Source: a virus. From it: 24,295 nt of DNA. Of this stretch, positions 15,594 to 23,119 are shown piece by piece (positions within the stretch are counted from its first letter, which is position 1; the number at the start of each line of letters is the position of its first letter). A model generated the notes under the pieces. The model ran no database searches and was not told where the DNA came from. It saw nothing but the letters and a program-made list of their open reading frames with translations. The stretch lies in the IMG/VR virus record IMGVR_UViG_3300043411_000117, positions 1 through 24,295 of that record, one strand, 5' to 3'. The position numbers were made by a program, and so were the translations under genes.

Positions 15594-16757
15594 TCAGCCC
15601 ATCAGGGTGGCGATGTGCGCCGACTTGATCGCCGACACGCCCCAGGCAAGACACACCTCGAACTTGACCTGCCGGTACTGGCGATACACGCGCACCTCGA
15701 AGGTCAGGCCCGTGACCGGATCGGTCAGCATCATCGCGTCGTCCGCCGAGTCGCCACCGGTCGGCACGGCCGGCGCGCGGGTCACCAGCACGATGGCCGA
15801 ACGGCTGAACGCGAGGTTCGGCGTGTAGCTGTTGCCGATGGTCATCTCCACCGCATCCGCCAGCGTCGCGCGCAGGCCGGGCGCGTTGAGCACGATGTCG
15901 GCTTCGATCTCGGTCGTGCCGGTCTTGACGATGTAGTTGTTCGTGTCGCCAGCGAAGGTGACCACGTCGCCCGCCTTGATGCCGGTCGAGTTCACCGTGC
16001 CGCCATCCAGATGGATGGTCTTCGCACCGACGGCGTAGCCGGCGATCAGGTCCACGTCGTAGCCAACGCCCGCGCCCTTGACGTGCTGCGAGATGCCGCC
16101 CGAGTAGCGCATCGCCATGTTCTGCAGACGCTCCGTCATGCCATCGCGCAGCATGTCGGACGAACCGGCCTCATTGACCTTGAACAACACCGACTGCTTG
16201 CCGCGCAGGTTGGCCATGGCGGCCGAACCGACGACAAGCTGACGGTCCGAATTCGGGCAGCCGTTGTCGTCCAGGATCTGCGCCACGCCGGCCAGGCCGG
16301 ACAGGTCGCCAGCAGTGCCGAACGGCGCGGTGCCGGCCGAGCCATACGCACGCGAGGCAGCCTTGTAGCCGGCCATGAACGTATCGATCTCGACCTGATT
16401 CACCAGCTTGCGCATGGCATCGACGAACTGATCGGCCAGGATGCGGTTGTAGGTGCCGGTGGTGCCGACGGCGCGCTCCTCTTCGCCATTCCAGCGAATG
16501 GGCGATGCGTAGGCGCTCGTGATCGCCACATCGGCGTAGTCGACCGTCGTGTCGCCAGAGTTGGCAGGCGTCGCGGCCGGGGTGATCGCCTCAAGCGCGC
16601 CGGCTTCGGCCAGCGGCACGCGCACGACCTGATTCACGGCGGCGCGATCCGCATTGGTGTCGCGGCGAACTGCCGGGATGAAACCGACCATCTCGCGCGA
16701 GATGACGTTGAGCGCTTCGTACAGGGTGGGCACCAGGCCCGTCAGAGTGTTGGCCAC
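15594..16757 (-). CDS. major capsid protein, P22 coat-like, 387 aa
   Basis: This is the HK97-fold shell protein. The N-terminus MANTLTGLVPTLYEALNVIS, followed by EMVGFIPAVRRD and AAVNQVVRVP, matches the P22 gene 5 coat family closely in style. P22 coat is 430 residues, this is 387. A region around residues 235-320 (GAKTIHLDGG, AGDVVTFAGDTN, and a strand-rich stretch) could correspond to the inserted I-domain. The C-terminus has LTFEVRVYRQYRQVKFEV, typical of the family's P-domain end. The start is GTG with a perfect AAGGAG seven bases upstream. It follows the scaffold gene, with an intrinsic terminator between them, which could help set the capsid-to-scaffold ratio. P22-like coats are found in both short- and long-tailed phages. 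Confidence 0.93.
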   Translation of the reverse strand: MANTLTGLVPTLYEALNVISREMVGFIPAVRRDTNADRAAVNQVVRVPLAEAGALEAITPAATPANSGDTTVDYADVAITSAYASPIRWNGEEERAVGTTGTYNRILADQFVDAMRKLVNQVEIDTFMAGYKAASRAYGSAGTAPFGTAGDLSGLAGVAQILDDNGCPNSDRQLVVGSAAMANLRGKQSVLFKVNEAGSSDMLRDGMTERLQNMAMRYSGGISQHVKGAGVGYDVDLIAGYAVGAKTIHLDGGTVNSTGIKAGDVVTFAGDTNNYIVKTGTTEIEADIVLNAPGLRATLADAVEMTIGNSYTPNLAFSRSAIVLVTRAPAVPTGGDSADDAMMLTDPVTGLTFEVRVYRQYRQVKFEVCLAWGVSAIKSAHIATLMG

Positions 16758-16776
16758 GAGATGGCTCCTTCAGAAA

Positions 16777-16801
16777 TGAAAAAGCCCGCTCATGGCGGGC
16801 T
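16777..16801 (-). terminator. intrinsic terminator between scaffold and capsid genes
   Basis: Minus strand: AGCCCGC, loop CATGA, GCGGGCT, then TTTTCATTTC. The 7-bp GC-rich stem followed by a run of five Ts (including the last stem base) is a standard rho-independent terminator. It lies 20 bp upstream of the capsid GTG. The sequence after it, TTCATTTCTGAAGGAG, recurs almost unchanged in front of the tail chaperone gene. Confidence 0.8.
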
Positions 16802-16821
16802 CGGGTTGCTTTGGGTCAGGT

Positions 16822-17601
16822 TCAGTCGACGACGCGCGTACCGGCCTTCATCACATCGAAGCGCCCTTGCGCATCGAGCGCATCGAACGCGGTGCGCGTC
16901 ATCGTCTTGCCGCCACCGCCACCGGAGCCCGAACCGCCTGCGCCACCACCGGATGCGCTTGCAGGGAACCAGTGCGGGGCCTTGTCCTTCATGCTTTCCA
17001 GCCATTCGAGCGGGCCGAACGGTGTTTTGCCGTCCTTGCCCAGCACCGGCCGACCGTCATCGCCAAGCGCCACCGCCGCGCCGCTGTCGTCGAGCGAGAA
17101 CATCGCCCGCCCACGGAACAGCGCGTCGTCGATCGCGTGCTGATGAATGCCGGCTTTCGCGGCTGCCGCGCGGATTTCGTTGTCGAGTACGCGCTGCTGA
17201 AATGCGGTTGCCCGCTTGCCGAACGCATCCGCCTCGGCTTTCGCCGCTGCAAGCTGGCTGTCGAAGTCGGCCTTCATCCGCTCGGTGCGCTTGGTCAGTA
17301 CCGTATCGACCTGACCCTTCGCAATGAGCGCGGCCTCTTCGTCATCCGTGAACCGCTTCAGGATCGACCGGACTGCATCCGGGTCGATTCCGTCGAATCG
17401 CTGAAGATTCGTCTTGGCCTCCTTGAGGCTTCCGAGCAGTTCGGCATTCTTGGATTTCAGTCCGGCGACTGCGGCATTGACTGCGGCGTCGATCTTCGAT
17501 TGCACGTCGTCACCACCACCGCCACCACCGCCACCATTGCCGGCGTCGTCGGGTTCGGGGCTGTGCAAGCGCGCGACAAGTCGTTGCTTCCAGATGGGCA
17601 T
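16822..17601 (-). CDS. scaffold-like head protein, 259 aa
   Basis: I choose the ATG at 17601 (MPIWKQRLVARLHSPEPDD) because the in-frame extension upstream runs through a hairpin. AAGGGA lies ten bases before it. Residues 23-30 are all glycine, then residues 33-150 form a long charged helix with coiled-coil character (KTNLQRFDGID, DFDSQLAAAKAEADAFGKRA), as expected for a phage scaffold or minor structural GP20-type protein. After residue 150 comes a globular part (HAIDDALFRGRAMFSLDD, GPLEWLESMKDKAPHWFPA), another Gly/Ser-rich stretch and a short conserved-looking end. Its place immediately before the coat gene is that of a scaffolding protein. Confidence 0.83.
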   Translation of the reverse strand: MPIWKQRLVARLHSPEPDDAGNGGGGGGGGDDVQSKIDAAVNAAVAGLKSKNAELLGSLKEAKTNLQRFDGIDPDAVRSILKRFTDDEEAALIAKGQVDTVLTKRTERMKADFDSQLAAAKAEADAFGKRATAFQQRVLDNEIRAAAAKAGIHQHAIDDALFRGRAMFSLDDSGAAVALGDDGRPVLGKDGKTPFGPLEWLESMKDKAPHWFPASASGGGAGGSGSGGGGGKTMTRTAFDALDAQGRFDVMKAGTRVVD

Positions 17602-17678
17602 GAAGGTGTGTCCCTTGGACGGTTGAAACTGGCCTTTGGCCGATGAAACGCCCCACTTGGCAGGGCGCAGAAACAACG

Positions 17679-17702
17679 AAGGCCAGCGCATCGGCTGGCC
17701 TT
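17679..17702 (-). terminator. 9-bp hairpin upstream of scaffold gene
   Basis: Stem AAGGCCAGC/GCTGGCCTT (9 bp, perfect) with a 6-base loop, followed on the minus strand by CGTTGTTTCTG, a modest U-tract. It stands in the 123-bp gap between the zinc-ribbon gene and the scaffold gene, the longest intergenic gap in the window. A second small inverted repeat, GGCC-AAA-GGCC, follows at about 17632-17642. No promoter boxes stood out in this gap. Confidence 0.6.
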
Positions 17703-17724
17703 CTGGTGTTGGTGTGGTCGCGCG

Positions 17725-17979
17725 CTAGAGCAACACGACCCGCTCGCCGCGCATGAAGCACAGCGCGCACAGGTACTGCTTCGTCCCGCCGCTTGCGCGC
17801 CGGTTGCGGGCCATCAGCCCGATTCTTGTCTCGATCACCTCGCGCCCGCCGCACCGGTGGCAGTCGATCATACTGGCCGGCTTGGGCGCGGCGCGCGAAC
17901 GCTTGCGCACCCGCTCGACTGGCGTGTCGGGCGCGGGTGTGCCGGGGATGACGTGCAGGCGCGGCGGCATGGGCCGCAC
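17725..17979 (-). CDS. zinc-ribbon small protein in the head module, 84 aa
   Basis: This short basic protein has two Cys pairs, CHRC (residues 40-43) and CALC (residues 71-74), separated by 27 residues, giving a plausible four-Cys zinc ribbon. The N-terminal 35 residues are Pro/Arg-rich and probably disordered. The GTG start at 17979 lies three bases after the stop of the Mu-F-like gene. An ATG three codons further in (17970) is an alternative, with AGGA ten bases upstream. Its role is unknown. Zinc-ribbon proteins may bind RNA or DNA, and an expression regulator of head genes or a packaged protein are both possible. A hairpin follows the gene. Confidence 0.72.
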   Translation of the reverse strand: MRPMPPRLHVIPGTPAPDTPVERVRKRSRAAPKPASMIDCHRCGGREVIETRIGLMARNRRASGGTKQYLCALCFMRGERVVLL

Positions 17980-17982
17980 ATC

Positions 17983-19107
17983 CTACACCCCAGCCCGCCG
18001 GAACGCACCCGGATGGCGCTCGCGCAGTTGTTCCAGAGTCAGCGCCGCACCGCGATCGGTGTACAGCGCATCGAACGGCAGCTTTCCCTCGCGCATCAGC
18101 TTGCCGCGCGTCGGGCCGACAACCTCATCCTGCCGCTCTGCGCTCTGCTTCTTCAGCCAGTCGCCATAGCTCAGGTCCGCAGGCACCTGGCCGTCCATGC
18201 TCGCGCGTGTGGACTGTGGCCAATCCTCGCCGATGTCCAGCCCAGACAATTCGGCCAGCGACTTCAGCACCGCGACGCCAGACGACCGGCAGTTCCAGTG
18301 CAGCTTCCCGGGGCCACCTCCCCACGGGATCTTGTGACCGATCGGCTCGTGCCGCTCGGTGTTGCGGTACTGCTTGCCGTCGCGGATGCGGCAGCCGTCC
18401 GACGTGCGCCCATCGAGGGTGGATGACCACTTGATGGCCTTGATGATGTCGGCATTCTCGGCATGCGTGGCGTCGCGCACGTTGGCTGCAAGATGCTGGA
18501 TCGCGGTGCGCACCACTGAACGCGCCTCCTCGCGGCTCGCATTCATGATGCCATCGCTGTACTGCGCCGCCCGAGTGCCGCGCACCTCGCGCACCATCTG
18601 ATCAATGGTCTTGCCAGTGGTGAATCCGCTGCGGATCGTCTCGCGGATGCGCCACATGCGCCGCTCTTCAATGTGCTGCGCCCACTCGCGCAGCAATCGC
18701 CCCTGAAACGGCCGACTCATCGCGGCGGCATACACCTGCGCAGGCTCCACCCGCACGAACGACACCACAGCCGCAACGGGCTCAGGCACGGCAGCGCGCA
18801 GCATGTCCGCCTGCACGCCGGCTTCGACCTCCGCGAACCGCGCAAGCTCTTCGGTCAACTCGCGTTCGACCGCGCGGTAGGCCGCAAGGTTGACGGCGCG
18901 CACGCTCGACAGCACGAGTTCCAGCCGCTCGACGGTGAACGCCTCGCCATCCATCCGAGCAAGCGCGCCTTGAAGCGCAGCAGACAGGTCCGCATCCGCG
19001 CGATTCAGCACACCGATCATCCGGCGAACGACGTGCGTGCTGTACTGCGCGAGATCTACCTGATGGCTGATCGTGGCGTCGCGCAGCGCCTCATTGGCCG
19101 TTGGCAT
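17983..19107 (-). CDS. Mu gpF-like head morphogenesis / minor capsid protein, 374 aa
   Basis: The gene follows the portal, as SPP1 gp7 and Mu gpF do. The N-terminal ~240 residues are helical. The C-terminal part carries the Mu-F domain hallmarks: MNASREEARSVVRTAI, then SSTLDGRTSDGCRIRDGK, then PWGGGPGKLHWNCRSS, that is, the pattern D-x-RTS-x-x-C ... P-x-x-x-x-CR. Proteins of this family are minor internal capsid components bound to the portal and may protect or guide DNA. I use the ATG at 19107 (MPTANEALRD), which overlaps the portal gene by 17 bases. An upstream ATG at 19140 would add 11 residues. Neither has a strong ribosome-binding site. Confidence 0.9.
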   Translation of the reverse strand: MPTANEALRDATISHQVDLAQYSTHVVRRMIGVLNRADADLSAALQGALARMDGEAFTVERLELVLSSVRAVNLAAYRAVERELTEELARFAEVEAGVQADMLRAAVPEPVAAVVSFVRVEPAQVYAAAMSRPFQGRLLREWAQHIEERRMWRIRETIRSGFTTGKTIDQMVREVRGTRAAQYSDGIMNASREEARSVVRTAIQHLAANVRDATHAENADIIKAIKWSSTLDGRTSDGCRIRDGKQYRNTERHEPIGHKIPWGGGPGKLHWNCRSSGVAVLKSLAELSGLDIGEDWPQSTRASMDGQVPADLSYGDWLKKQSAERQDEVVGPTRGKLMREGKLPFDALYTDRGAALTLEQLRERHPGAFRRAGV

Positions 19108-20464
19108 CGATGACACCAAGCGCCGGACCCTGCTCGGCAATGCGCTCGCGCTCGTCGTCGAACGTCACGCCAGGCCCGAGGATGCTGCGCCGCTTGAACT
19201 CCTCGATCAGCGTCTGGTCGCTGATCTTGCCGGCAGTGTTGGCCGACAACAGAATCTGCGCGCTCGCTTCGGCCATCGTGCTGGCGCCATAGTCCTCGAA
19301 CAGCTTCGCGTGCCCGCCTTCACCAAGGCCAGACCAGTCGGCAAGCACCTGAAGCGCCGCGTCGATCGCGTCCTCGCATTGCCCGGCAATCTCCTGCAGC
19401 ACGGACATGCCTACCGCGTTCTCGGTGCTGACCTGAGTGGCAGTCACCTGCCCCGGTCGGATTACCAGCATCTCAGCGCCGGCCTGTCGCATCTGCTCTT
19501 CGAGCGCAACCAGTTCGTCACGGCCGATCTTCACCGACTCGGCCGAGCCCTGCGCGATCTGGATCGACGCACTCGGCGGCAGGCGAAGAAAGTAGTCCGC
19601 GCCGATTGTCAGCTCAGTATCGGGGTCCGCCCCGACGATCGCGGCAATGCGCACCCGCGCGAACCGCACGGACCGCTGCTGGTCGCTGCTGTCCTGCCAG
19701 TGCTGAACGTTCATGTGCGCCAGGTGCATCAGCGGCGGATCGCCCAGCATGAAGCCAACGCGCTTGCCATAGATGGGCACGAACGGCACATAGGGCAGCG
19801 AAGTCGCACCCTCCTCATGCACCGCCCAATCGCCGCCCTTGTCGGGCCTGCGCCACGTCTGCCAGCGCCCTGGTTCGAGCACGCGCACCTGCTGGATCTC
19901 GCGCTCGCCGAATGGGCCGTCGTCTTCGGTGACGGCCTCCATGACGCGCAGTTGCGACAGCGACAGGCCGCCATCGGTCTTGCGCGCGCGCCAGCCAAGA
20001 ATCTGTGACTTGCGCACCATCACGAAGTAGGGTCGCAGGTTTGCGCGGATCTCGTCCGCACGGGTGCGAACACCATCAGCACGCGGGTAGTCAACCAGGA
20101 TGCCGCACAGCCCTTCAGCCATCGCATGCGCGAACGCCTCGGCCGCGAACACGTGCAGATTGCGGCCCTGCATGTCGATGTTCTCCGACCATTCGCGGAT
20201 CTTGTCCGGCGTGTCGTCGCCGATCGTGATGGAGCGCGAGAATGGCTTGCTGGCGAGCGTGGACACCGTGCGCGCATAGGCCGGGAACAACACGGCCGAA
20301 TCAATGCGATCTCGGTGCGCCTTCAGGTCTTCCGCAGGCCAGCGCGGCAGGTACTTCTCGCCGGCCTCGCGCATCGCACGGGTGCCGCCCATCAGCGCGC
20401 GGACAAGTTCCAGGTCTGCGGACTGCGCGGCAATGGCGGCGGATGGCGTGGCTACGGTGGACAT
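19091..20464 (-). CDS. portal protein, DUF4055-type, 457 aa
   Basis: This forms the dodecameric channel through which DNA is packaged. Family-like segments are ALMGGTRAMREAGEKYLPRW near the N-terminus, AYARTVSTLASKPFSR, GLCGILVDYPRAD, LPYVPFVPIYGKR around residues 226-238, and HLAHMNVQHWQDSSDQ, all in the order seen in DUF4055 portal proteins of siphophages. The C-terminal helical part (about residues 315-430) fits the stem and crown. Length (457 residues) is usual for the family. ATG has GGAG five bases upstream, after a 43-bp gap from the large terminase. The gene order terminase, portal, Mu-F protein supports the call. Confidence 0.92.
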   Translation of the reverse strand: MSTVATPSAAIAAQSADLELVRALMGGTRAMREAGEKYLPRWPAEDLKAHRDRIDSAVLFPAYARTVSTLASKPFSRSITIGDDTPDKIREWSENIDMQGRNLHVFAAEAFAHAMAEGLCGILVDYPRADGVRTRADEIRANLRPYFVMVRKSQILGWRARKTDGGLSLSQLRVMEAVTEDDGPFGEREIQQVRVLEPGRWQTWRRPDKGGDWAVHEEGATSLPYVPFVPIYGKRVGFMLGDPPLMHLAHMNVQHWQDSSDQQRSVRFARVRIAAIVGADPDTELTIGADYFLRLPPSASIQIAQGSAESVKIGRDELVALEEQMRQAGAEMLVIRPGQVTATQVSTENAVGMSVLQEIAGQCEDAIDAALQVLADWSGLGEGGHAKLFEDYGASTMAEASAQILLSANTAGKISDQTLIEEFKRRSILGPGVTFDDERERIAEQGPALGVIDANGQ

Positions 20465-20507
20465 GGGCTCCGGTTCGGCTTGCCGCCGGCCAGAGCCTGC
20501 GGCGTGG

Positions 20508-21800
20508 TCAGTAGGTCAGGGCCGCAACCGCCGCAGTGCGGCGCACGACCGGGAATCGGGTCACGAGAAAGTAGCCGAGCGCATCGACCGGGTGATCGAA
20601 TCCGGTCGCCTTGTCGGGCTCTCCATTGGCGTCATACGCCTGCTGTTCGAGCGCCTCGGTCAGCTTCGGGCAGCGGTCGACATTCAGCCGCCATCGCCGC
20701 ACGCCATCTGCGTTCAGGATCTGCGCATTGACCGACAGCACGCGATCTCGCACGCGCGGGTTCTGCGTGTCTGCACGAATGGCGAACTTGGCGCTTCGCA
20801 GGATCGACAGGTCAGATTCGCTCGCGTTCTTGCTGCTGGTGTTCTGCCCGCTCGCGTCCGGGTAGATCGTCACCGGATGCGGCTGGTCGCGTTGCACGTA
20901 CCGCTCGGCTAGCAGCCGCGCCATCGTCGGAGTGTCACGTACGCCCGTGAACTCAGCGACAGTGATTGGCCGATCTTCGCGGATCACCGACACCACGGCT
21001 GTCATATTCAGCACGTTGAAGTCCATGCCGATATGCAGCGCCTCGCCGGGCCGCTCAATCTCGGCGACGTGATTTGCGCGCCGGTCGAAGTTCGGATAGA
21101 CAGCGCCGCTCGTGAGGTTCACGAACTTGCCGTTCAGGTACGCATCGATCAACTGCGGCGGATAGCTTGCGCGCAGACTCTCGATGTACCCCTCTGGCAG
21201 GTTCGCTTCGTTGTCGTAGGTGCTGGCCTGCACCAGGCCATAGAGACTTGACAGCGACGGCTTGTCGCGCAGAGCCTTCACCCACTGCTGATAGACGAAC
21301 CGGAAGCCCTCTGGCGTCGTCGTCACGTCCACGCCATTGCGCAGGCCGGGCGTGTTGTACCGCATGCGGGCGATTATCTTGCGCCACGCGGTTGCCGCCT
21401 TCGCCGGCAACATCAGGTCAAGTTCGTCGGCCAGTGCGTGACCGATCTTGAATCCAACGATGTCGCCAGGGCGCTCCATCGATCGACACAGAATCGTGGC
21501 GCGGTAGGTGCGGCCGCTGAACAAGTGAACTTCCTTGTTCGCTTCCTTGATGTCGCAGCGTAGCCCCCATTCGTGGGCCACCTCATCGATCGTCGGAAAG
21601 AAGATGTCGCGGATCTGCGGATACGTCGGCGCGAAGTACCCTGCGTTCACGCGCGGCCAGCGCCACGCATGTGCGCACAGACCCGCCGACCCTACCCAGG
21701 TCTTGCCGCTCCCGAACCCCGCGACAAACGCGCGGAACTTGTGATCGAGCGAGAGGAATTCACCCTGCGGCCGGTTCAGACTCGGGGCGATCGTCATCAC
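20508..21800 (-). CDS. terL: terminase large subunit, 430 aa
   Basis: This is the packaging ATPase and nuclease. Walker A is GFGSGKT (residues 28-34), Walker B is ALADELD with Asp125 and Glu126, and a coupling-type TTTP follows at 160-163. The RNase H-like nuclease domain has its first acid in GMDFN (Asp260), a second in YPDASG (Asp315) and a third in DHPVDAL (Asp406). All elements appear intact, and the length is typical. The ATG pair at 21800/21797 lies inside the end of the small subunit gene (41-base overlap) without a strong ribosome-binding site, suggesting coupled translation. The packaging type (cos or headful) cannot be read from this. Confidence 0.96.
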   Translation of the reverse strand: MMTIAPSLNRPQGEFLSLDHKFRAFVAGFGSGKTWVGSAGLCAHAWRWPRVNAGYFAPTYPQIRDIFFPTIDEVAHEWGLRCDIKEANKEVHLFSGRTYRATILCRSMERPGDIVGFKIGHALADELDLMLPAKAATAWRKIIARMRYNTPGLRNGVDVTTTPEGFRFVYQQWVKALRDKPSLSSLYGLVQASTYDNEANLPEGYIESLRASYPPQLIDAYLNGKFVNLTSGAVYPNFDRRANHVAEIERPGEALHIGMDFNVLNMTAVVSVIREDRPITVAEFTGVRDTPTMARLLAERYVQRDQPHPVTIYPDASGQNTSSKNASESDLSILRSAKFAIRADTQNPRVRDRVLSVNAQILNADGVRRWRLNVDRCPKLTEALEQQAYDANGEPDKATGFDHPVDALGYFLVTRFPVVRRTAAVAALTY

Positions 21801-22278
21801 GCACTCGCGCGTCGCGCACGCTCACCTCGATCTTGACCGGCTGCGGCGCGTCGACATCTCCATCGGCGACCGGCTTGTCGCGCCATTTCGCAGGCTGTCG
21901 ATTGCGCAGCCACATGCTTGCAGCCTGCGTATCTGGCGGGTAGTGCTCGGTATAGGGCACTTCGATCGGCACACCGTCGTACTGCATGATCCGCACAGCC
22001 GGATGGCTGTAGCCTAGCGCGCGCTGGTACAAACTGCGCGCAACTTCAGCGTCTGCATCGATCTTCCCGCGCGTAAGAGCCTCAAGAAAACTTGGGTGCG
22101 CCTTCTTCCATGCGCATAGTGTTTGCTGCGTCGTCCCGAACACTGCCGCGATCTCAACGTCGGTCGCGCCAAGAAGACACAGCTTGTAGGCACGATCGTC
22201 GTACAGCGGATCGTACTTGGTCGGGCGGCCGGGGAGCATCTTGCGCTTCGCCTGCGCCGCGCGCTTGCGAGTCGCCAT
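21760..22278 (-). CDS. terS: terminase small subunit, 172 aa
   Basis: This is the DNA-recognition subunit of the packaging motor. I choose ATG 22278 (MATRKRAAQAKRK), because the upstream extension passes through a terminator hairpin. A GGGGGTGAAG sequence directly precedes it. The N-terminal 20 residues are very basic. A helix-turn-helix follows at about residues 33-60 (LLGATDVEIAAVFGTTQQTL, CAWKKAHPSF), then EALTRGK, which is the common terminase small subunit signature. The middle part includes YQRALGYSHPAVRIM and the acidic C-terminus probably contacts the large subunit. The C-terminal 41 bases overlap the start of terL. Confidence 0.92.
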   Translation of the reverse strand: MATRKRAAQAKRKMLPGRPTKYDPLYDDRAYKLCLLGATDVEIAAVFGTTQQTLCAWKKAHPSFLEALTRGKIDADAEVARSLYQRALGYSHPAVRIMQYDGVPIEVPYTEHYPPDTQAASMWLRNRQPAKWRDKPVADGDVDAPQPVKIEVSVRDARVRDDDRPESEPAAG

Positions 22279-22295
22279 CTTCACCCCCGAAAAGC

Positions 22296-22316
22296 AAAAA
22301 ACCCGCACTCGGCGGG
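22296..22316 (-). terminator. intrinsic terminator directly upstream of terS
   Basis: Minus strand: CCCGC, loop CGAGT, GCGGG, then six Ts. This is a textbook rho-independent terminator placed between the last early/middle gene (stop at 22351) and the terminase small subunit (ATG at 22278). No promoter fits in the remaining space, so the late genes would need readthrough of this site. Confidence 0.85.
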
Positions 22317-22350
22317 CTGTTTGCGGGCGCACCTCTCCCGCAGGTGGAAT

Positions 22351-22746
22351 CTAAGCATATAGCCCCCTCGCTGTCAACAGTCGGCGCAGCACGATTTTCG
22401 CTGCCGCGATCTGCCCGGCAGTCTCGACCGCCGAACACCCTGGAATCCGCCACACCACGGCCCCGCACTCGCGGTTGCGCGCGTCCACGCGGATGGCGCG
22501 CTCATGCGCCATGTCCAGCGAATCGAACGCGCCCTGAAGGCACTGGATTGCGAATCGGTCACTGGCCTCGCTGCTCGTCTCGTGCAGCTCCTGGTACTGG
22601 CGCGACGATCTGGATTGCGCGGTGCCGCTGGCCCTGCTCGGGTATCCGATCGGCGGGCGGTCGTGCATTTCCCATCGCAGGTACAGGTCGATCAGGTCAT
22701 CCAAGTCGGTCATGGCGCTGGTTCGCTCCGGCGTGCAGATGGTCAT
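22351..22746 (-). CDS. 131-aa protein before the late-gene terminator, possible late regulator
   Basis: The ATG overlaps the upstream stop by four bases. An internal ATG at 22713 (MTDLDDLIDLYLRWEM) is the alternative start and better matches the look of the conserved part. The protein has an acidic/aromatic N-terminal helix, a Ser/Arg-rich linker (SRASGTAQSRSSRQYQE), a helix SDRFAIQCLQGAFDSLDM, then AHERAIRVDARNRECG and a basic C-terminal helix (AAKIVLRRLLTARGLY). I do not recognise it with certainty. Phages often carry a late-gene activator (Q, RinA or ArpU type) exactly here, between the replication genes and terS, and the terminator just after it makes an antiterminator role attractive, but that is inference from position. 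Confidence 0.65.
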   Translation of the reverse strand: MTICTPERTSAMTDLDDLIDLYLRWEMHDRPPIGYPSRASGTAQSRSSRQYQELHETSSEASDRFAIQCLQGAFDSLDMAHERAIRVDARNRECGAVVWRIPGCSAVETAGQIAAAKIVLRRLLTARGLYA

Positions 22747-22874
22747 TTCCCGTCATCCTCGTATCGAGTCTCCAGCGCCCGCACGCGCTCGCCAAGCGCC
22801 TCGATAAGCGCACGCATGCGGTCCAGTTCCTGCGCCACCTCGAGCAGCGCCTCGCGTGCCTGGTCGTCGCTCAT
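22743..22874 (-). CDS. 43-aa coiled-coil small protein
   Basis: The start is ATG 22874, which overlaps the upstream stop by four bases. Its stop overlaps the next ATG likewise. The sequence MSDDQAREALLEVAQELDRM, followed by RALIEALGERVRALETRYEDDGK, has Leu/Ala heptads over almost its full length, so it should form a short coiled coil, perhaps a dimer. Coupling on both sides supports it being a real gene. No function is evident. Confidence 0.68.
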   Translation of the reverse strand: MSDDQAREALLEVAQELDRMRALIEALGERVRALETRYEDDGK

Positions 22875-23119
22875 ACCCGCTTCACCACGAATTCGAGCCT
22901 CGGCTGAACCGGCGTGATCGGCAACAAGCGCCCTGGCTCGGCCGCCCACACGCTACCGTCGAGCGCCTGGACGATGACGTGCGCTGGCGCGTGGAGCGCT
23001 ACTTGTGCGCTCGTGCCGTTGCGCCTGAGCATCGTCCCGTGCTGGCCGGAGAACTGCCCGCCGAGCATAGTGATCGGGTCGCCACGGTCGGGGATCGTCG
23101 GGTCTGGTGTTGGGGTCAT
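22871..23119 (-). CDS. KOW-like small protein, 82 aa
   Basis: The protein starts at ATG 23119, overlapping the resolvase stop by four bases. Residues 11-33 (DRGDPITMLGGQFSGQHG and following) fit the KOW motif pattern of NusG, L24 and L26 proteins (GD-x-h-x-h-h-x-G-x-h-x-G-x-x-G-x-h), which binds nucleic acid or RNA polymerase-associated complexes. The remaining residues are beta-rich with SVWAAEPGRLLPI, as in small SH3-like barrels. So a small nucleic-acid-binding or transcription-related protein is possible. The resemblance is short and needs a profile search to be convincing. Confidence 0.6.
   Translation of the reverse strand: MTPTPDPTIPDRGDPITMLGGQFSGQHGTMLRRNGTSAQVALHAPAHVIVQALDGSVWAAEPGRLLPITPVQPRLEFVVKRV

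Noticed and set aside
15000-17327. Plus-strand open frame of 775 codons
   Set aside because: It lies opposite the capsid, scaffold and deacetylase-like genes. It is rich in Arg, His and Ala in the pattern expected of an antisense frame in high-GC DNA and shows no domain motif.
17512-17542. CCA/CCG triplet run as a simple-sequence repeat
   Set aside because: It encodes the poly-glycine linker of the scaffold-like protein and needs no separate explanation.
20465-20507. Possible hairpin between terL and portal
   Set aside because: Only a short GCCG/CGGC pairing with a long loop and no U-tract. It is too weak to list as a terminator.
22278-22350. Possible late promoter in front of terS
   Set aside because: The space is filled by the terminator, and the remaining bases show no convincing -35/-10 pair on the minus strand.
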